The position numbers and the translations under genes were made by a program. Below are positions 1-9,400 of a stretch of DNA of 64,000 nt, piece after piece. The stretch lies in assembly GCF_025869515.1 (NCBI RefSeq), contig NZ_JAOZVR010000119.1:1-64000 (forward strand), written 5' to 3'. The notes under the pieces were generated by a model. It saw only the letters and a program-made list of their open reading frames with translations. It was not told the DNA's origin and did no database searches. The stretch comes from Ferrovibrio sp. (GTDB taxonomy: Bacteria; Pseudomonadota; Alphaproteobacteria; Ferrovibrionales; Ferrovibrionaceae). Positions within the stretch are counted from its first letter, which is position 1. The number at the start of each line of letters is the position of its first letter.

Positions 1-35
1 CCCGGGGCGGCCCTTTCGATTCCGGATACTGCCGG

Positions 36-1238
36 TCAGACGCGTTCGATTACCATGGCGATGCCCTGGCCGACGCCGATGCACATGGTGCAGAGGCCAT
101 AGCGGCCGCCAGTACGCTCCAGATGGTTCAGCGCCGTGGTGACCAGACGGGCGCCGCTCATGCCAAGCGGATGGCCGATGGCGATGGCGCCGCCATTCGG
201 GTTCACATAGGTCGCATCGTCCGGCACGTTGAGCTGGCGCAGGACCGCCAGCGCCTGGGCGGCAAAGGCTTCGTTCAGCTCGATCACATCCATGTCGCGG
301 ATCGACAGACCGGCCTTGGCCAGCGCCTTCTCGGTCGCCGGCACCGGGCCGATCCCCATGATGCGCGGCGGTACGCCGGCCGCAGCGGTGGCAATGATGC
401 GTCCGCGCGGGGTCAGGCCATGCTTCTTCGCAGCCGCCTCGGAAGCGAGGATCAGTGCTGCGGCGCCATCGTTGACGCCGGAGGCGTTACCCGCCGTGAC
501 GGTGCCGCCCTGGCGGAACGGCGTCGGCAGTTTGGCCAGTGCCTCCAGCGAGGTATCGCGCGGATGTTCGTCGCGATCCACCACCACCGGGTCGCCCTTG
601 CGGCTCGGGATGGTGACCGGGGTGATCTCGGCTTCGAACAGGCCGAGTTTGATCGCGTTCAGGGCGCGCTGCTGGCTGCGGAGCGCAAAGGCGTCCTGGT
701 CAGCGCGATTGATCTGATACTGCTCGGCCACGTTCTCGGCCGTTTCCGGCATCGAATCGACGCCAAATTTCTGCTTCATCAGTTTGTTGACGAAGCGCCA
801 GCCGATCGTGGTGTCGTGGATTTCGGCGGTCCGCGAAAAAGCGCTTTCCGCCTTGGCCATCACGAAGGGCGCGCGGCTCATACTTTCGACGCCGCCGGTG
901 ATCACCAGGTCGAACTCGCCGGTTTTGATGCCGCGTGCGCCAGCACCGGTCGCTTCCAGGCCCGAGCCGCACAGACGGTTTACTGTCGCGCCCGGCACCT
1001 TATCTGGCAGGCCGGCCAGCAGCAGCGCCATGCGGGCAACGTTACGGTTGTCTTCACCCGCCTGGTTGGCGCAGCCGAAGATCACATCGTCGATGGCCTG
1101 CCAGTCGACGGCCGGATTGCGCTGCATCAGCGCCTTGATCGGCACCGCGCCCAGATCGTCGGCGCGCACGCCGGACAGCGCGCCGCCATAGCGGCCGACA
1201 GGCGTACGGATGGCGTCACAGATGAATGCCTCGGTCAT
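36..1238 (-). CDS. pcaF: Acetyl-CoA acyltransferase, 3-oxoadipyl-CoA thiolase type
   Basis: This is a 400-residue thiolase of the cytoplasmic acyl-CoA acyltransferase family, which splits 3-ketoacyl-CoA with CoA. The nucleophilic cysteine is in NRLCGSG (about residue 90), the catalytic histidine in [10 protein letters not shown] (about 356), and the second cysteine in [10 protein letters not shown] (about 386). The length, the start [19 protein letters not shown] and the GRYGGALS segment resemble 3-oxoadipyl-CoA thiolases of the beta-ketoadipate pathway, but no other pathway gene lies nearby, so a general acetyl-CoA acetyltransferase is also possible. It lies 50 bp downstream of the dehydratase gene on the same strand and may be co-transcribed with it. 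Confidence 0.88.
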   Translation of the reverse strand: MTEAFICDAIRTPVGRYGGALSGVRADDLGAVPIKALMQRNPAVDWQAIDDVIFGCANQAGEDNRNVARMALLLAGLPDKVPGATVNRLCGSGLEATGAGARGIKTGEFDLVITGGVESMSRAPFVMAKAESAFSRTAEIHDTTIGWRFVNKLMKQKFGVDSMPETAENVAEQYQINRADQDAFALRSQQRALNAIKLGLFEAEITPVTIPSRKGDPVVVDRDEHPRDTSLEALAKLPTPFRQGGTVTAGNASGVNDGAAALILASEAAAKKHGLTPRGRIIATAAAGVPPRIMGIGPVPATEKALAKAGLSIRDMDVIELNEAFAAQALAVLRQLNVPDDATYVNPNGGAIAIGHPLGMSGARLVTTALNHLERTGGRYGLCTMCIGVGQGIAMVIERV

Positions 1239-1288
1239 ATGTCTCTCCCTAAGGTCTCTCGGCCGAGTGGAACAAACGCCGCCAGGTT

Positions 1289-2296
1289 TCAGACCGGCGG
1301 CGTGCGGGCGATGATGGCGGAGTAGAGCGCGGAGTCAACATTTCCGCCGGAGCAGACGGCGACCACCGTGCGGTTAACGCACGACACCTTGCCATTCAGA
1401 ACCGCAGCCAGTGCGGCCGCGCCACCAGGCTCGACCACCAGCTTGAAGTAGTTGAACGCAGTGGCCATCGCGGTCTCGACTTCGGCATCGGTGGCCGAAA
1501 CAGCGCCAGTGAGGTTGGTGCTCATCACGCCGAAGGTGATGTCGCCAGGATGCGGTGCCATCAGTGCATCACAGAAAGTATTACCCTTGCCGGCATGACT
1601 GACGATCTTGCCAGCCTTGAGCGACAGATCGATGTCGTCGAACTGATCTGGCTCGGCACAGTAGACGGCGATGCCCGGCAGGCGATCCTTGACCGCCAGA
1701 GCGATACCCGAAATCAGGCCGCCGCCCGAGGCGGGGGCCAGCACCGCATCCGGTTTGATATCGCGCTCGGCGCATTGCGCGGCGATTTCAAGACCGATGG
1801 TGCCCTGGCCGCAGATGATGTAAGGGTCGTTGAAAGGCGGCACCAGGGTCATGCCGCGTTCGTCGGAATAGCGGCGGCCGATAGCTTCGCGATCTTCGTT
1901 ATGGCGATCATACAGCACGACCTCGGCGCCATAAGCGCGCGTGTTGTTGATTTTGATCTTCGGTGCATCGCTCGGCATCACGATCACCGCAGGTGTGCCG
2001 CAGAGTTTCGCGGCCCAGGCGCAGGCCTGGGCATGATTGCCGGACGAGAAGGCGACGATACCGCGCTTGCGCTCATCGGCGGTCAGGCGGCTGATCCGGT
2101 TATAGGCGCCGCGGAACTTGAAAGAACCGCTGACCTGCAGCGGCTCGGCCTTGATCAGCAGCCGCCCGCCCAATCGCTCATTCAGATACTGGCTTTCCAG
2201 CAACGGTGTGCGAACGGCGATGCCGCGCAACTGGCGGGCGGCATCTTCAACGTCGCTGACGGTGGGCAGGACAGGCAGTTTGGCAGGCGCGTTCAT
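1289..2296 (-). CDS. Threonine/serine dehydratase (PLP fold type II)
   Basis: A 335-residue pyridoxal-phosphate enzyme that deaminates L-threonine or L-serine to the 2-oxo acid and ammonia. The PLP lysine is in SGSFKFRGAYNR (K60). The phosphate-binding glycine loop is ASGGGLISG (about residue 190), and a second glycine turn, CSGGNVDS, is near the C terminus. It has no ACT regulatory domain, so it is of the short catabolic or serine/threonine-dehydratase-like type rather than feedback-regulated IlvA. Threo-3-hydroxyaspartate dehydratase or serine racemase activity cannot be excluded, because these share the fold and motifs. Confidence 0.88.
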   Translation of the reverse strand: MNAPAKLPVLPTVSDVEDAARQLRGIAVRTPLLESQYLNERLGGRLLIKAEPLQVSGSFKFRGAYNRISRLTADERKRGIVAFSSGNHAQACAWAAKLCGTPAVIVMPSDAPKIKINNTRAYGAEVVLYDRHNEDREAIGRRYSDERGMTLVPPFNDPYIICGQGTIGLEIAAQCAERDIKPDAVLAPASGGGLISGIALAVKDRLPGIAVYCAEPDQFDDIDLSLKAGKIVSHAGKGNTFCDALMAPHPGDITFGVMSTNLTGAVSATDAEVETAMATAFNYFKLVVEPGGAAALAAVLNGKVSCVNRTVVAVCSGGNVDSALYSAIIARTPPV

Positions 2297-2386
2297 CGGT
2301 GGCTCTCTATGGCTGAATCAACGGATGCAGCCGGGCCCCGATAACCCGGCAGCGAAGGGCCGGATTATAGCATGCAGGCTGCAGGG

Positions 2387-3250
2387 TTACAGGTCTGCGA
2401 GGAAGGCGTCTATGGCCGTTTCGGCGGCCGGCTCGTCCAGCATGGGTACATGACCGACATCGGGCACGGTAACGGCAATCATGCCGGCATGCTCGCGTTT
2501 CATGCGGATGAAAGTATCGGCAGTCAGGATATCGGACAGCGCACCGCGCAGGGCCAGCAGCGGCAGGGAGCGCAGGCTGCGGAACATCGGCCAGAGATCG
2601 GGCAACGGCCGTCTGGCCTGTTCCCGCAGCGCGGCGGCGATCCGCAGGTCATAGTCCAGGGTCACGCCGTCACGGGCCTTGTCCGCGGTAAAGGTGCCGC
2701 GTGCAATACGCTGCCAGCCGGCCGCATCCAGTTTCGGATAGGCGCCGGCATAGCCCTTGCGCATATAGTCCGTGGCGGCCTCCCAGGTGGGAAGTTGCAC
2801 GGGCTGGCCGACATAGCCGGCGATGCGCTGGCGGCCGTCTTCCTTCACGTCGGGACCGATATCGTTCAGGATCGCGCCAACCAGCAATGTGGGGGCAGCT
2901 GCGGCCAGTGCCATGGTCATGATGCCGCCCAGCGATGTGCCCAGCGCGATCACCCGCCGGATATGCGTCACGGCAAGCAGATGCTGGATATCGTCAAGAT
3001 AGACCGATGGATTGTAATGCATCGGATCTGGATCATAGGCCGAACGGCCGCGGCCGCGATAATCCAGGCAGATGACCCGGCGCGTCGCCGCATGACGGGA
3101 CGCGAATTCATGGAAATCGTTCGAGTTGCGGGTCAGGCCGGTCAGGCAGAGCAGGGGCGTGCGAGCGGCATGACGGTCGCCATAAACCCGGTAATACAGC
3201 CGCAGGTCATCCTGGGCGTGAAAATAGCGCTCGCTGAATCCGGTTGTCAT
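2387..3250 (-). CDS. Alpha/beta hydrolase
   Basis: A 287-residue cytoplasmic alpha/beta-hydrolase-fold protein. The nucleophile elbow is LGTSLGG with Ser106, an oxyanion segment CLTGLTRN lies near residue 35-42, and the family's DYRGRGRS segment at about 63-70 is present. A late histidine in PDVGHVPMLDEP fits the catalytic triad. Its ATG overlaps the stop of the upstream haloacid-dehalogenase gene (ATGA), so the two are translationally coupled. The substrate is unknown; esterase, lactonase or a small-molecule hydrolase are all possible. Confidence 0.88.
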   Translation of the reverse strand: MTTGFSERYFHAQDDLRLYYRVYGDRHAARTPLLCLTGLTRNSNDFHEFASRHAATRRVICLDYRGRGRSAYDPDPMHYNPSVYLDDIQHLLAVTHIRRVIALGTSLGGIMTMALAAAAPTLLVGAILNDIGPDVKEDGRQRIAGYVGQPVQLPTWEAATDYMRKGYAGAYPKLDAAGWQRIARGTFTADKARDGVTLDYDLRIAAALREQARRPLPDLWPMFRSLRSLPLLALRGALSDILTADTFIRMKREHAGMIAVTVPDVGHVPMLDEPAAETAIDAFLADL

Positions 3251-3933
3251 GGCACTGCGCCGAGGATCACCGGCACCTCGCCCAGGCTGCGCACCACGAC
3301 ATCGGGCGGGTTAGGCAGGCGTTCCGGCGGCTGGTCGCTGCGATTGATCCAGATGGCGAAAAATCCGGCTCGCTTGCCGGCATGGATGTCCCAGCCGTTG
3401 CTGCTGTGAAAGGCAATCGCCGCAGCCGGCAGCACCAGCCGCTCCATGGCCAGGCGATAGATGCGCGGATCGGGTTTGTAGATGCCGACCTCTTCGACCG
3501 AAATCAGGTGATCGATCAGATCGGCGATGCCCGATGAGCGGCAGGCGGCTTCCAGCATTTCCGGGGAGCCATTCGACAGGATGCCGGTCACCAGGCCGGC
3601 GGATTTCAGCTGGCGCAGCATGGCCGGCACTTCAGGGAAGCAGGCCAGATTGAAGTAGAGATCGAGCAGCCGCTGGCGGAGTCCGGGATTGCGGATGCCG
3701 CGTTCGTCGAGTGCGTAATCCAGCGCATCGGCCGTGACCTGCCAGAAATCGGCATGGGCCCCCATCAGGCTGCGCAGCCAGGAATAGTTCAGCTGCTTGG
3801 CGCGCCAGGTATCGGCGAGCGGCTGCCAATGCGGACCCAGCTCGTCGGACAGGGCACGCGCTGCTGCGCTGACATCGAACAATGTGCCATAGGCATCGAA
3901 AAGACAGGCCTTGATACCCGCTGTCCCTGCCAT
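3247..3933 (-). CDS. Haloacid dehalogenase, type II (HAD superfamily)
   Basis: A 228-residue HAD-fold hydrolase. The nucleophile aspartate lies in CLFDAYGTLFD (D13), motif II is in LSNGSPEML, and the SSNGWD segment followed by AIWINR is the signature of the L-2-haloacid dehalogenase branch. I chose the ATG at 3933, five bases after the lytic transglycosylase stop, because the open frame upstream of it only reads through that gene in another frame. It forms the middle gene of a slt-HAD-hydrolase operon. Dehalogenation is the family activity; the real substrate may be a different 2-haloacid or a phosphate ester. Confidence 0.85.
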   Translation of the reverse strand: MAGTAGIKACLFDAYGTLFDVSAAARALSDELGPHWQPLADTWRAKQLNYSWLRSLMGAHADFWQVTADALDYALDERGIRNPGLRQRLLDLYFNLACFPEVPAMLRQLKSAGLVTGILSNGSPEMLEAACRSSGIADLIDHLISVEEVGIYKPDPRIYRLAMERLVLPAAAIAFHSSNGWDIHAGKRAGFFAIWINRSDQPPERLPNPPDVVVRSLGEVPVILGAVP

Positions 3934-3937
3934 TGGA

Positions 3938-6103
3938 TCAGCAGGGCGAGGTGCTGCAGGCCTGCCTCGGCAGGCCGCGCATATCGATATAGATGCGGTC
4001 GATGGCGCCGGGCTGGCTGTGCAGAAGGCTGCGATAAACCTGCACGCCTTCCAGCACGCGCTGCACATAATTGCGCGTTTCCGAGAAAGGTATCAGTTCG
4101 ATCCAGTCGATCACGTCCACATTGGGCTGGCGCGGATCGCCCCAATCGCGAATCCAGCGGCGCACCCTCGCTTCGCCGGCATTGTAGCCGACCAGCGCCA
4201 GCACGTAGTTGTTGTCCCAGTTCTGCAGCAGGCTTTTGAGGTAATGCGCGCCAAGCTGCACGTTGTAGCCTGCATTCTGCGTCAGCTGTCCCTGGTCGAA
4301 GCCAAGCTTGAGATCCTTTGCCACGCCTTTGGCTGTGGCCGGCATCAGCTGCATCAGGCCGCGTGCACCGGCAGGCGATACGGCAGTCTGGTTGAATTCG
4401 CTTTCCTGCCGCGACAGGGCCAGCACCAGGGCTGTTTCCGGATTGTCGACACGCAGCATCGGCTCGACCAGCGGATAAGCTTCGTTCACCAGAATCACGC
4501 CCTGCCGTGCCGAACGCTTGCTGGAGGCGACGGCGAGATCGACGCGGCGCAGGTTGCGCGCCAGTTGCGCCACCAGCTTGTGGTCTTCCGGCGTATTGGC
4601 GGTGTTGACCAGGCGGATGATGAAGGGGCGCAGCCGTTCTTCCATATCCAGTTCGACCAGAATCTGCGCGGCGCGCACCACTTCGCGGCGCTGGAAATGC
4701 CGGGTCTGCTCGGCGGTCGGCCGGATTGGGTCGGGCAGGTCCAGAGGGGTTTTCGCATCCAGTTCATGGACCCCGAGCTGGCCGTAGAAGGTGGTGCCAT
4801 GCTGGGCGGCCTGGCTGTACCAGTGCCGCGCCTGCTCGGCATCACCCAGTGCGGTATATGTGCGGCCAAGCCAGTAGGCAGCGCGCGACAGACTCACCGG
4901 ATAGCGCACGGCATCCTGCAGGGCGACGAAATGCTTGAGCGCGGTCTTCGGCTCCTGCAAAAGACGCAGCGCGATCCAGCCAGCCAGCCATTCGGCTTCG
5001 GCCATCGCCGCACCGCCCTTCACGCCATGGCCGGCCGCCAGACGATAGGCTTCCGAAATGCGGCCTTCGGCCATCGCCTTGCGGGCGCGGAAATGCCGCT
5101 CGACCCACCATTTCTCGGCGCGGCCGAGATCCTCGGGGGCGTTGTAAAGCAGGGCCTCGACCACATCGTCCATGCCGCGTTTGCGCTGCCAGCGCAGACG
5201 GTCATAATTCAGGCCGCCATCATCGCGCAGATGCGCCGGCAGGGCCGCCACCAGTTTTTCGGCACCGGAGACATTGTTGGCGAGTGCGATACGGGCCTCG
5301 GCCAGTTGGCGGGCCTCGGCGTTCAGGCGCGGCAGCATGCGGCGCGCCGCCTCGATATTGCCATCCCATAACAGACGATCGGTGCGGGCCGCATTATCGG
5401 CTGCGCTGAAGCGGTCGCCGAATTCGGCCCAGAGCGTCTTCTCGTCGCGCAGGGCGAGATTACCATCGACCCAGGCGCGGCGCATCACCGGGAAAGCTTC
5501 CTTCTCACGGCCGAGCCGCAACAGGCTTTCGCCCAGCCGGAGCAGGCCAAGGCCGGTTTCCGGCGGGTGGGCATCGAACCATGCGATAATGCGGCCATCG
5601 CCGGTCGAGCCGTCCATGGCTTCCTCGGCGCGCCGCAGCAAAGCTTCGCGCGCCGGCCAGTCAGGCTTGGTCTCGATGAAGCTGGTGATCTCCTCGAACC
5701 CGGCACCGCTATTGGCGCTCTGCAGCCAGAGCCAGCGGGTCAACTGGGCGATCATCGGCTCGCGCGCCGTGGCGGCGATCCGCCGGGCGGCATCGAACCG
5801 GAGTGCGGCAGCTTCCTGCAGGGCCTTGCGGCCGATCTCGCGGTCGCTGGCGCTGAGGATTTCATGCTGGGCCGGCAGCTTGGTCTGCTCGGGTCTGGCC
5901 GGGGGCGTGCCGCGCCGCGGTTTGGCTGAAGGCAGCGGAGCGGCGGAGGTGGTGGAAGCCAGCTCGGGTGTGGGCTTGGTTTCGGGGGTGGGCTGCCGGG
6001 CCGCGGCGGTGAAACTCCAGCCGAGCGCGAGTCCGGTCGCCAGAACCAGTTTCAGGCCCCGGCGCCAGACGTCAGAGGGACAATCGATACAATCCTGAGG
6101 CAC
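3938..6103 (-). CDS. slt: Soluble lytic murein transglycosylase
   Basis: About 721 residues, exported, cleaving peptidoglycan glycan strands with formation of 1,6-anhydro-muramic ends. A hydrophobic signal segment KLVLATGLALGWSFTAAA sits near residues 19-36, followed by a Pro/Thr-rich linker and a long helical solenoid. The C-terminal SLT domain has the catalytic glutamate in LSRQESEFNQTAVSP and the conserved GARGLMQLMP and VGYNAGEARV motifs. I chose the GTG at 6103, preceded by GAAAGA, because it places the signal peptide correctly; the open frame extends upstream into dapA antisense. It is divergent from dapA and first in its operon. Confidence 0.88.
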   Translation of the reverse strand: MPQDCIDCPSDVWRRGLKLVLATGLALGWSFTAAARQPTPETKPTPELASTTSAAPLPSAKPRRGTPPARPEQTKLPAQHEILSASDREIGRKALQEAAALRFDAARRIAATAREPMIAQLTRWLWLQSANSGAGFEEITSFIETKPDWPAREALLRRAEEAMDGSTGDGRIIAWFDAHPPETGLGLLRLGESLLRLGREKEAFPVMRRAWVDGNLALRDEKTLWAEFGDRFSAADNAARTDRLLWDGNIEAARRMLPRLNAEARQLAEARIALANNVSGAEKLVAALPAHLRDDGGLNYDRLRWQRKRGMDDVVEALLYNAPEDLGRAEKWWVERHFRARKAMAEGRISEAYRLAAGHGVKGGAAMAEAEWLAGWIALRLLQEPKTALKHFVALQDAVRYPVSLSRAAYWLGRTYTALGDAEQARHWYSQAAQHGTTFYGQLGVHELDAKTPLDLPDPIRPTAEQTRHFQRREVVRAAQILVELDMEERLRPFIIRLVNTANTPEDHKLVAQLARNLRRVDLAVASSKRSARQGVILVNEAYPLVEPMLRVDNPETALVLALSRQESEFNQTAVSPAGARGLMQLMPATAKGVAKDLKLGFDQGQLTQNAGYNVQLGAHYLKSLLQNWDNNYVLALVGYNAGEARVRRWIRDWGDPRQPNVDVIDWIELIPFSETRNYVQRVLEGVQVYRSLLHSQPGAIDRIYIDMRGLPRQACSTSPC

Positions 6104-6244
6104 GGCGAATCTTTCGCAATTCCAGATAGATGATAGCAGCCTGCCGGCCCGGGCAAAAGCGCGGCTTGCCCTTGATGGGGGCTGCCGGCGCGAGTAAGGT
6201 CGCGGCACATCCATCTGGTAACGCGCAAAGGTAAAGGAACTACC

Positions 6245-7192
6245 ATGTTCAAGGGCTCGTTCGTCGCACTGATCACCCCTTTCAGGAAGGGGAAGGTGGA
6301 CGAGAAAGCGTTCGGCGATTTCGTCGAATGGCAGATTGCCCAGGGAACCCATGGCCTGGTGCCGGTCGGCACCACCGGCGAATCCCCGACGCTCAGCCAT
6401 GACGAACACAAGCGCGTGGTCGAAATCTGCATCGAGGCCGCCCACGGCCGCGTTCCGGTGATGGCCGGCACCGGCTCGAACTCGACCGACGAGGCGATCG
6501 AGCTGACCCTGCATGCCCAGGAAGCCGGCGCCGATGCGGCCCTGATCGTGACGCCCTATTACAACAAGCCGACCCAGGCCGGCCTGTATGCCCATTACAA
6601 GGCGATCCACGACGCGACCAAGATTCCGATCTTCATCTACAACATCCCGCCGCGCTGCGTGATCGACATGTCGGTCGAGACCATGGCGGCGCTGTCCAAG
6701 CTGCCGCGCATCAAGGGCGTGAAGGATGCCACCGGCAATCTGGAGCGTCCGCTGCTGCAGCGCATCGCCTCGGGCGTGAAGTTCTGCCAGCTGGATGGCG
6801 ACGACACCACTGCGCTGGCCTTCAACGCGCATGGTGGCACCGGCTGCATTTCGGTGACCGGCAATATCGCACCGAAGCTGGTGTCGCAGATGCAGGAAGC
6901 CAGCCTCGCCGGCGATCATGCCAAGGCGCTGGCGATCCAGGAAAAGCTGATGCCGCTGCATAAATCGCTGTTCGCCGAGACCAGCCCCGGCCCGGTGAAG
7001 TTCGCGGCCGAGATGCTGGGCATCTGCACGGCTGAACTGCGTCTGCCGATGGTGCCGCCGAGCAAGGCGACCACCGATCGCGTCAAGGCGCTGGTGAAGC
7101 AGCTCGGCCTGACCGGCCCCGGCAAGAAGTCTGGGGCCAAGGGCGGCAAGTCCGCCGCCAAGGCTAAGGGCGGCAAGAAAAAGAAGAAGTAG
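6245..7192 (+). CDS. dapA: 4-hydroxy-tetrahydrodipicolinate synthase with Lys-rich tail
   Basis: The enzyme condenses pyruvate with aspartate semialdehyde, the first committed step to diaminopimelate and lysine. The Schiff-base lysine is in GVKDATGN (K160), the tyrosine in FIYNIPPR (Y132), and the substrate loop is GTTGES (43-48). The common family length is about 292 residues; here 315 are present because the protein ends in a Lys/Gly/Ala tail from about residue 294 that finishes in five lysines. This tail lies outside the barrel and its role is unknown. smpB starts five bases after the stop. Confidence 0.96.
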   Translation: MFKGSFVALITPFRKGKVDEKAFGDFVEWQIAQGTHGLVPVGTTGESPTLSHDEHKRVVEICIEAAHGRVPVMAGTGSNSTDEAIELTLHAQEAGADAALIVTPYYNKPTQAGLYAHYKAIHDATKIPIFIYNIPPRCVIDMSVETMAALSKLPRIKGVKDATGNLERPLLQRIASGVKFCQLDGDDTTALAFNAHGGTGCISVTGNIAPKLVSQMQEASLAGDHAKALAIQEKLMPLHKSLFAETSPGPVKFAAEMLGICTAELRLPMVPPSKATTDRVKALVKQLGLTGPGKKSGAKGGKSAAKAKGGKKKKK

Positions 7193-7197
7193 TTTTC

Positions 7198-7659
7198 ATG
7201 GCTCAGCAACCGCGCACGGTGGCCGAAAACCGCCGGGCGCGCTATGACTATCATCTGGACGAAACCTTCGATGCCGGCGTCGCGCTGGTCGGCTCGGAGG
7301 TGAAGAGCCTGCGCGATGGCCGCGCCAGCATCCAGGATGCCTATGCGGCGGAGCAGGGCGGCGAAATCTGGCTGATCAACTCGCATATCCCGGAATATCA
7401 CGGCGCCAACCGCTTCAATCACGAGCCGCGGCGTCAGCGCAAGCTGCTGCTCAAGCACCGCGAGATCGACAGGATGATCGGCGCGCTGAAGCGCGGCGGC
7501 GTGACTTTGGTGCCGCTCACCATATATTTCAACGAGCGCGGCCGGGCCAAGGTGAAGGTCGCGCTGGCACGCGGCAAGAAGCTGCATGACAAGCGCGAAA
7601 CCGAGAAGGAACGCGACTGGAAACGCGAACAGCATCGGCTGCTGAAGACCAAGGACTAG
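7198..7659 (+). CDS. smpB: SsrA-binding protein SmpB
   Basis: A 153-residue small RNA-binding protein that delivers tmRNA to stalled ribosomes in trans-translation. The hallmarks are [20 protein letters not shown] near the start, [10 protein letters not shown], the SHIPEY segment and the basic C-terminal tail that inserts into the mRNA channel ([12 protein letters not shown]). It follows dapA by five bases. The tmRNA gene ssrA was not seen in this window. Confidence 0.97.
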   Translation: MAQQPRTVAENRRARYDYHLDETFDAGVALVGSEVKSLRDGRASIQDAYAAEQGGEIWLINSHIPEYHGANRFNHEPRRQRKLLLKHREIDRMIGALKRGGVTLVPLTIYFNERGRAKVKVALARGKKLHDKRETEKERDWKREQHRLLKTKD

Positions 7660-7687
7660 CTGGCAAGATCCAGACGGAGGCGAGGCG

Positions 7688-8359
7688 ATGAGCGACGAGT
7701 ACAAACCCGGGTTGCTCGGCCAGATCAAGGACAAGCTGATCGCTTCCAAGCAACAATGGGCCAAGGACGGCCGCCTGCTGACCGGCGAGACTTCCTCGTC
7801 CGACAAACGCCGTCTGCCGCCGGGCCAGCGACTGACCCGCGACTGGCCGGTGCTCGATCTTGGCGTGCAGCCGAATATTTTGCTCGACCGCTGGCAGCTC
7901 ACCGCCGGCGGCCTGGTCGAGAAGCCGGTCAAGCTGGACTGGAACGACTTTCTAGATCTGCCGCAGAGCGACAGCGTCTCCGACATCCATTGCGTCACCG
8001 CCTGGTCGCGTTACGACAATCGCTGGTCCGGTGTGCTGGCGCGCGATTTCCTCAAACTGGTGAAGCCCCGGCCGGAGGCGAAGCATGTCGTGTTTCAGTC
8101 CTATGACGGCTACGCCACCAATGTGACGATGGAGATGTTTGCCGCGTCCGATGTGTTGCTGGCGCATTCGTGGGAGGGCGCGCCGCTGACCCGCGAGCAT
8201 GGCGGCCCGGTGCGCATCGTGATGCCGCAATTCTATTTCTGGAAATCGGCGAAGTGGGTTAAGCATATCGCGTTTCTGGATCGCGACGCGCCGGGCTACT
8301 GGGAAGTACGCGGCTATCACAATACCGGCGATCCGTGGAAGGAAGACCGTTACGGCTGA
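7688..8359 (+). CDS. Sulfite oxidase-like molybdopterin oxidoreductase
   Basis: A 223-residue protein of the sulfite oxidase catalytic-domain family. The molybdenum-ligating cysteine is in DIHCVTAWSR (C102), and the SYDGYATNV, HGGPVRIVMPQFYFWKSAKWV and GYWEVRGYHN segments are conserved cofactor-pocket features. It has no Tat or Sec signal, no heme domain and no dimerisation domain, so it belongs to the short cytoplasmic type rather than exported MsrP. A membrane partner is not visible next to it. The substrate is unknown. Confidence 0.88.
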   Translation: MSDEYKPGLLGQIKDKLIASKQQWAKDGRLLTGETSSSDKRRLPPGQRLTRDWPVLDLGVQPNILLDRWQLTAGGLVEKPVKLDWNDFLDLPQSDSVSDIHCVTAWSRYDNRWSGVLARDFLKLVKPRPEAKHVVFQSYDGYATNVTMEMFAASDVLLAHSWEGAPLTREHGGPVRIVMPQFYFWKSAKWVKHIAFLDRDAPGYWEVRGYHNTGDPWKEDRYG

Positions 8360-8395
8360 GCCTGCTCAGTGGACGGGCGTGCAGTCGGGGGGCGC

Positions 8396-9400
8396 ATGGA
8401 CCAGCAGCGCGGATTGATTTACGGCCAGCAGCCGGGCCTGCGGTTTGCCATCATTCTCGATGGCGCCGGCGGCGCGCGCGAGGTCGGCTGGGACGAAGTC
8501 CGGCACTGGCGGCCGGCCCAGGGCGTGATCTGGGTGCATCTCGAACGCGACGATCCGACAGCCGCGAAATGGCTGCGCGAGGAGAGCGGCCTCGATCCCG
8601 TGGTCTGCGACGCCTTGCTGGCCGATGAATCGCGACCGCGTATCCAGGAAATGACGAGCGGCCTGATCGGCGTGCTGCGCGGTGTCAATCGCGACCCGCA
8701 TGAGAATACGCTTGATCTCGTGCCGATCCATCTCTGGGCCGACGAGACGCGCATGATCTCGCTGCGCGACAAGGACCATTACCTGCATGCGTTGCGCGAT
8801 ATCCGCGAGGAACTGCGCGAGGGGCAGGGGCCGCTGCATGTCGGCCATCTGCTGACCAAGATCGCACGTCGCATCTTTAAATATATCGAACCGATCCTCG
8901 AACAGCTCGAGGATGAAGTGGATGCCTTCGATCATCAGATCGAGGAATGCGATGCACGCGAAGCCCGCAGTGAATTGAGCGATATGCGGCGGCGCGTGAT
9001 TTCTCTGCGCCGCTACATGGCACCGCAGCGCGAGGCGATGTTCCGGCTGCAGGGCGCCAATGTCGGCTGGATCATGCCGCGCGACCGCCAGCGTCTGCGT
9101 GAACTGACCGACAAGGTGCTGCGCAGCGTGGAAACGCTGGATGCGCTGCGCGACCGGCTCACCATTCTGCATGAAGACCTCACCGCCTTGATGAGCGAGG
9201 AGATCGCGCAGACCACCAACCGCCTGACCGCGCTGACCGCGATCCTGCTGCCGCCCAGCCTGCTGGCCGGTTTGCTCGGCGTGAATGTCGCCGGTATTCC
9301 CTTTGCCGATGAGCCATGGGCCTTCGGTGCCATTTGCGCCACCACCGTGACGCTGATCGTTCTGGAAGTCTGGCTGCTGCGCAAGATGAAGTGGTTCTGA
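8396..9400 (+). CDS. zntB: CorA-family transporter, ZntB type
   Basis: About 334 residues with a soluble N-terminal funnel domain, a long helical stalk and two C-terminal membrane helices (about residues 272-292 and 304-326). The loop after the first helix reads GVNVAGIP; GVN instead of the GMN of true magnesium CorA points to the ZntB zinc-transport branch. The ATG at 8396 is chosen over one nine codons upstream because a G-run (8387-8392) lies at ribosome-binding distance. Its stop abuts the convergent oxygenase gene. Magnesium or another divalent cation remains possible. Confidence 0.84.
   Translation: MDQQRGLIYGQQPGLRFAIILDGAGGAREVGWDEVRHWRPAQGVIWVHLERDDPTAAKWLREESGLDPVVCDALLADESRPRIQEMTSGLIGVLRGVNRDPHENTLDLVPIHLWADETRMISLRDKDHYLHALRDIREELREGQGPLHVGHLLTKIARRIFKYIEPILEQLEDEVDAFDHQIEECDAREARSELSDMRRRVISLRRYMAPQREAMFRLQGANVGWIMPRDRQRLRELTDKVLRSVETLDALRDRLTILHEDLTALMSEEIAQTTNRLTALTAILLPPSLLAGLLGVNVAGIPFADEPWAFGAICATTVTLIVLEVWLLRKMKWF

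Noticed and set aside
6104-6961. The long upstream extension of the lytic transglycosylase frame
   Set aside because: It is antisense to dapA; the signal peptide begins after the GTG at 6103.
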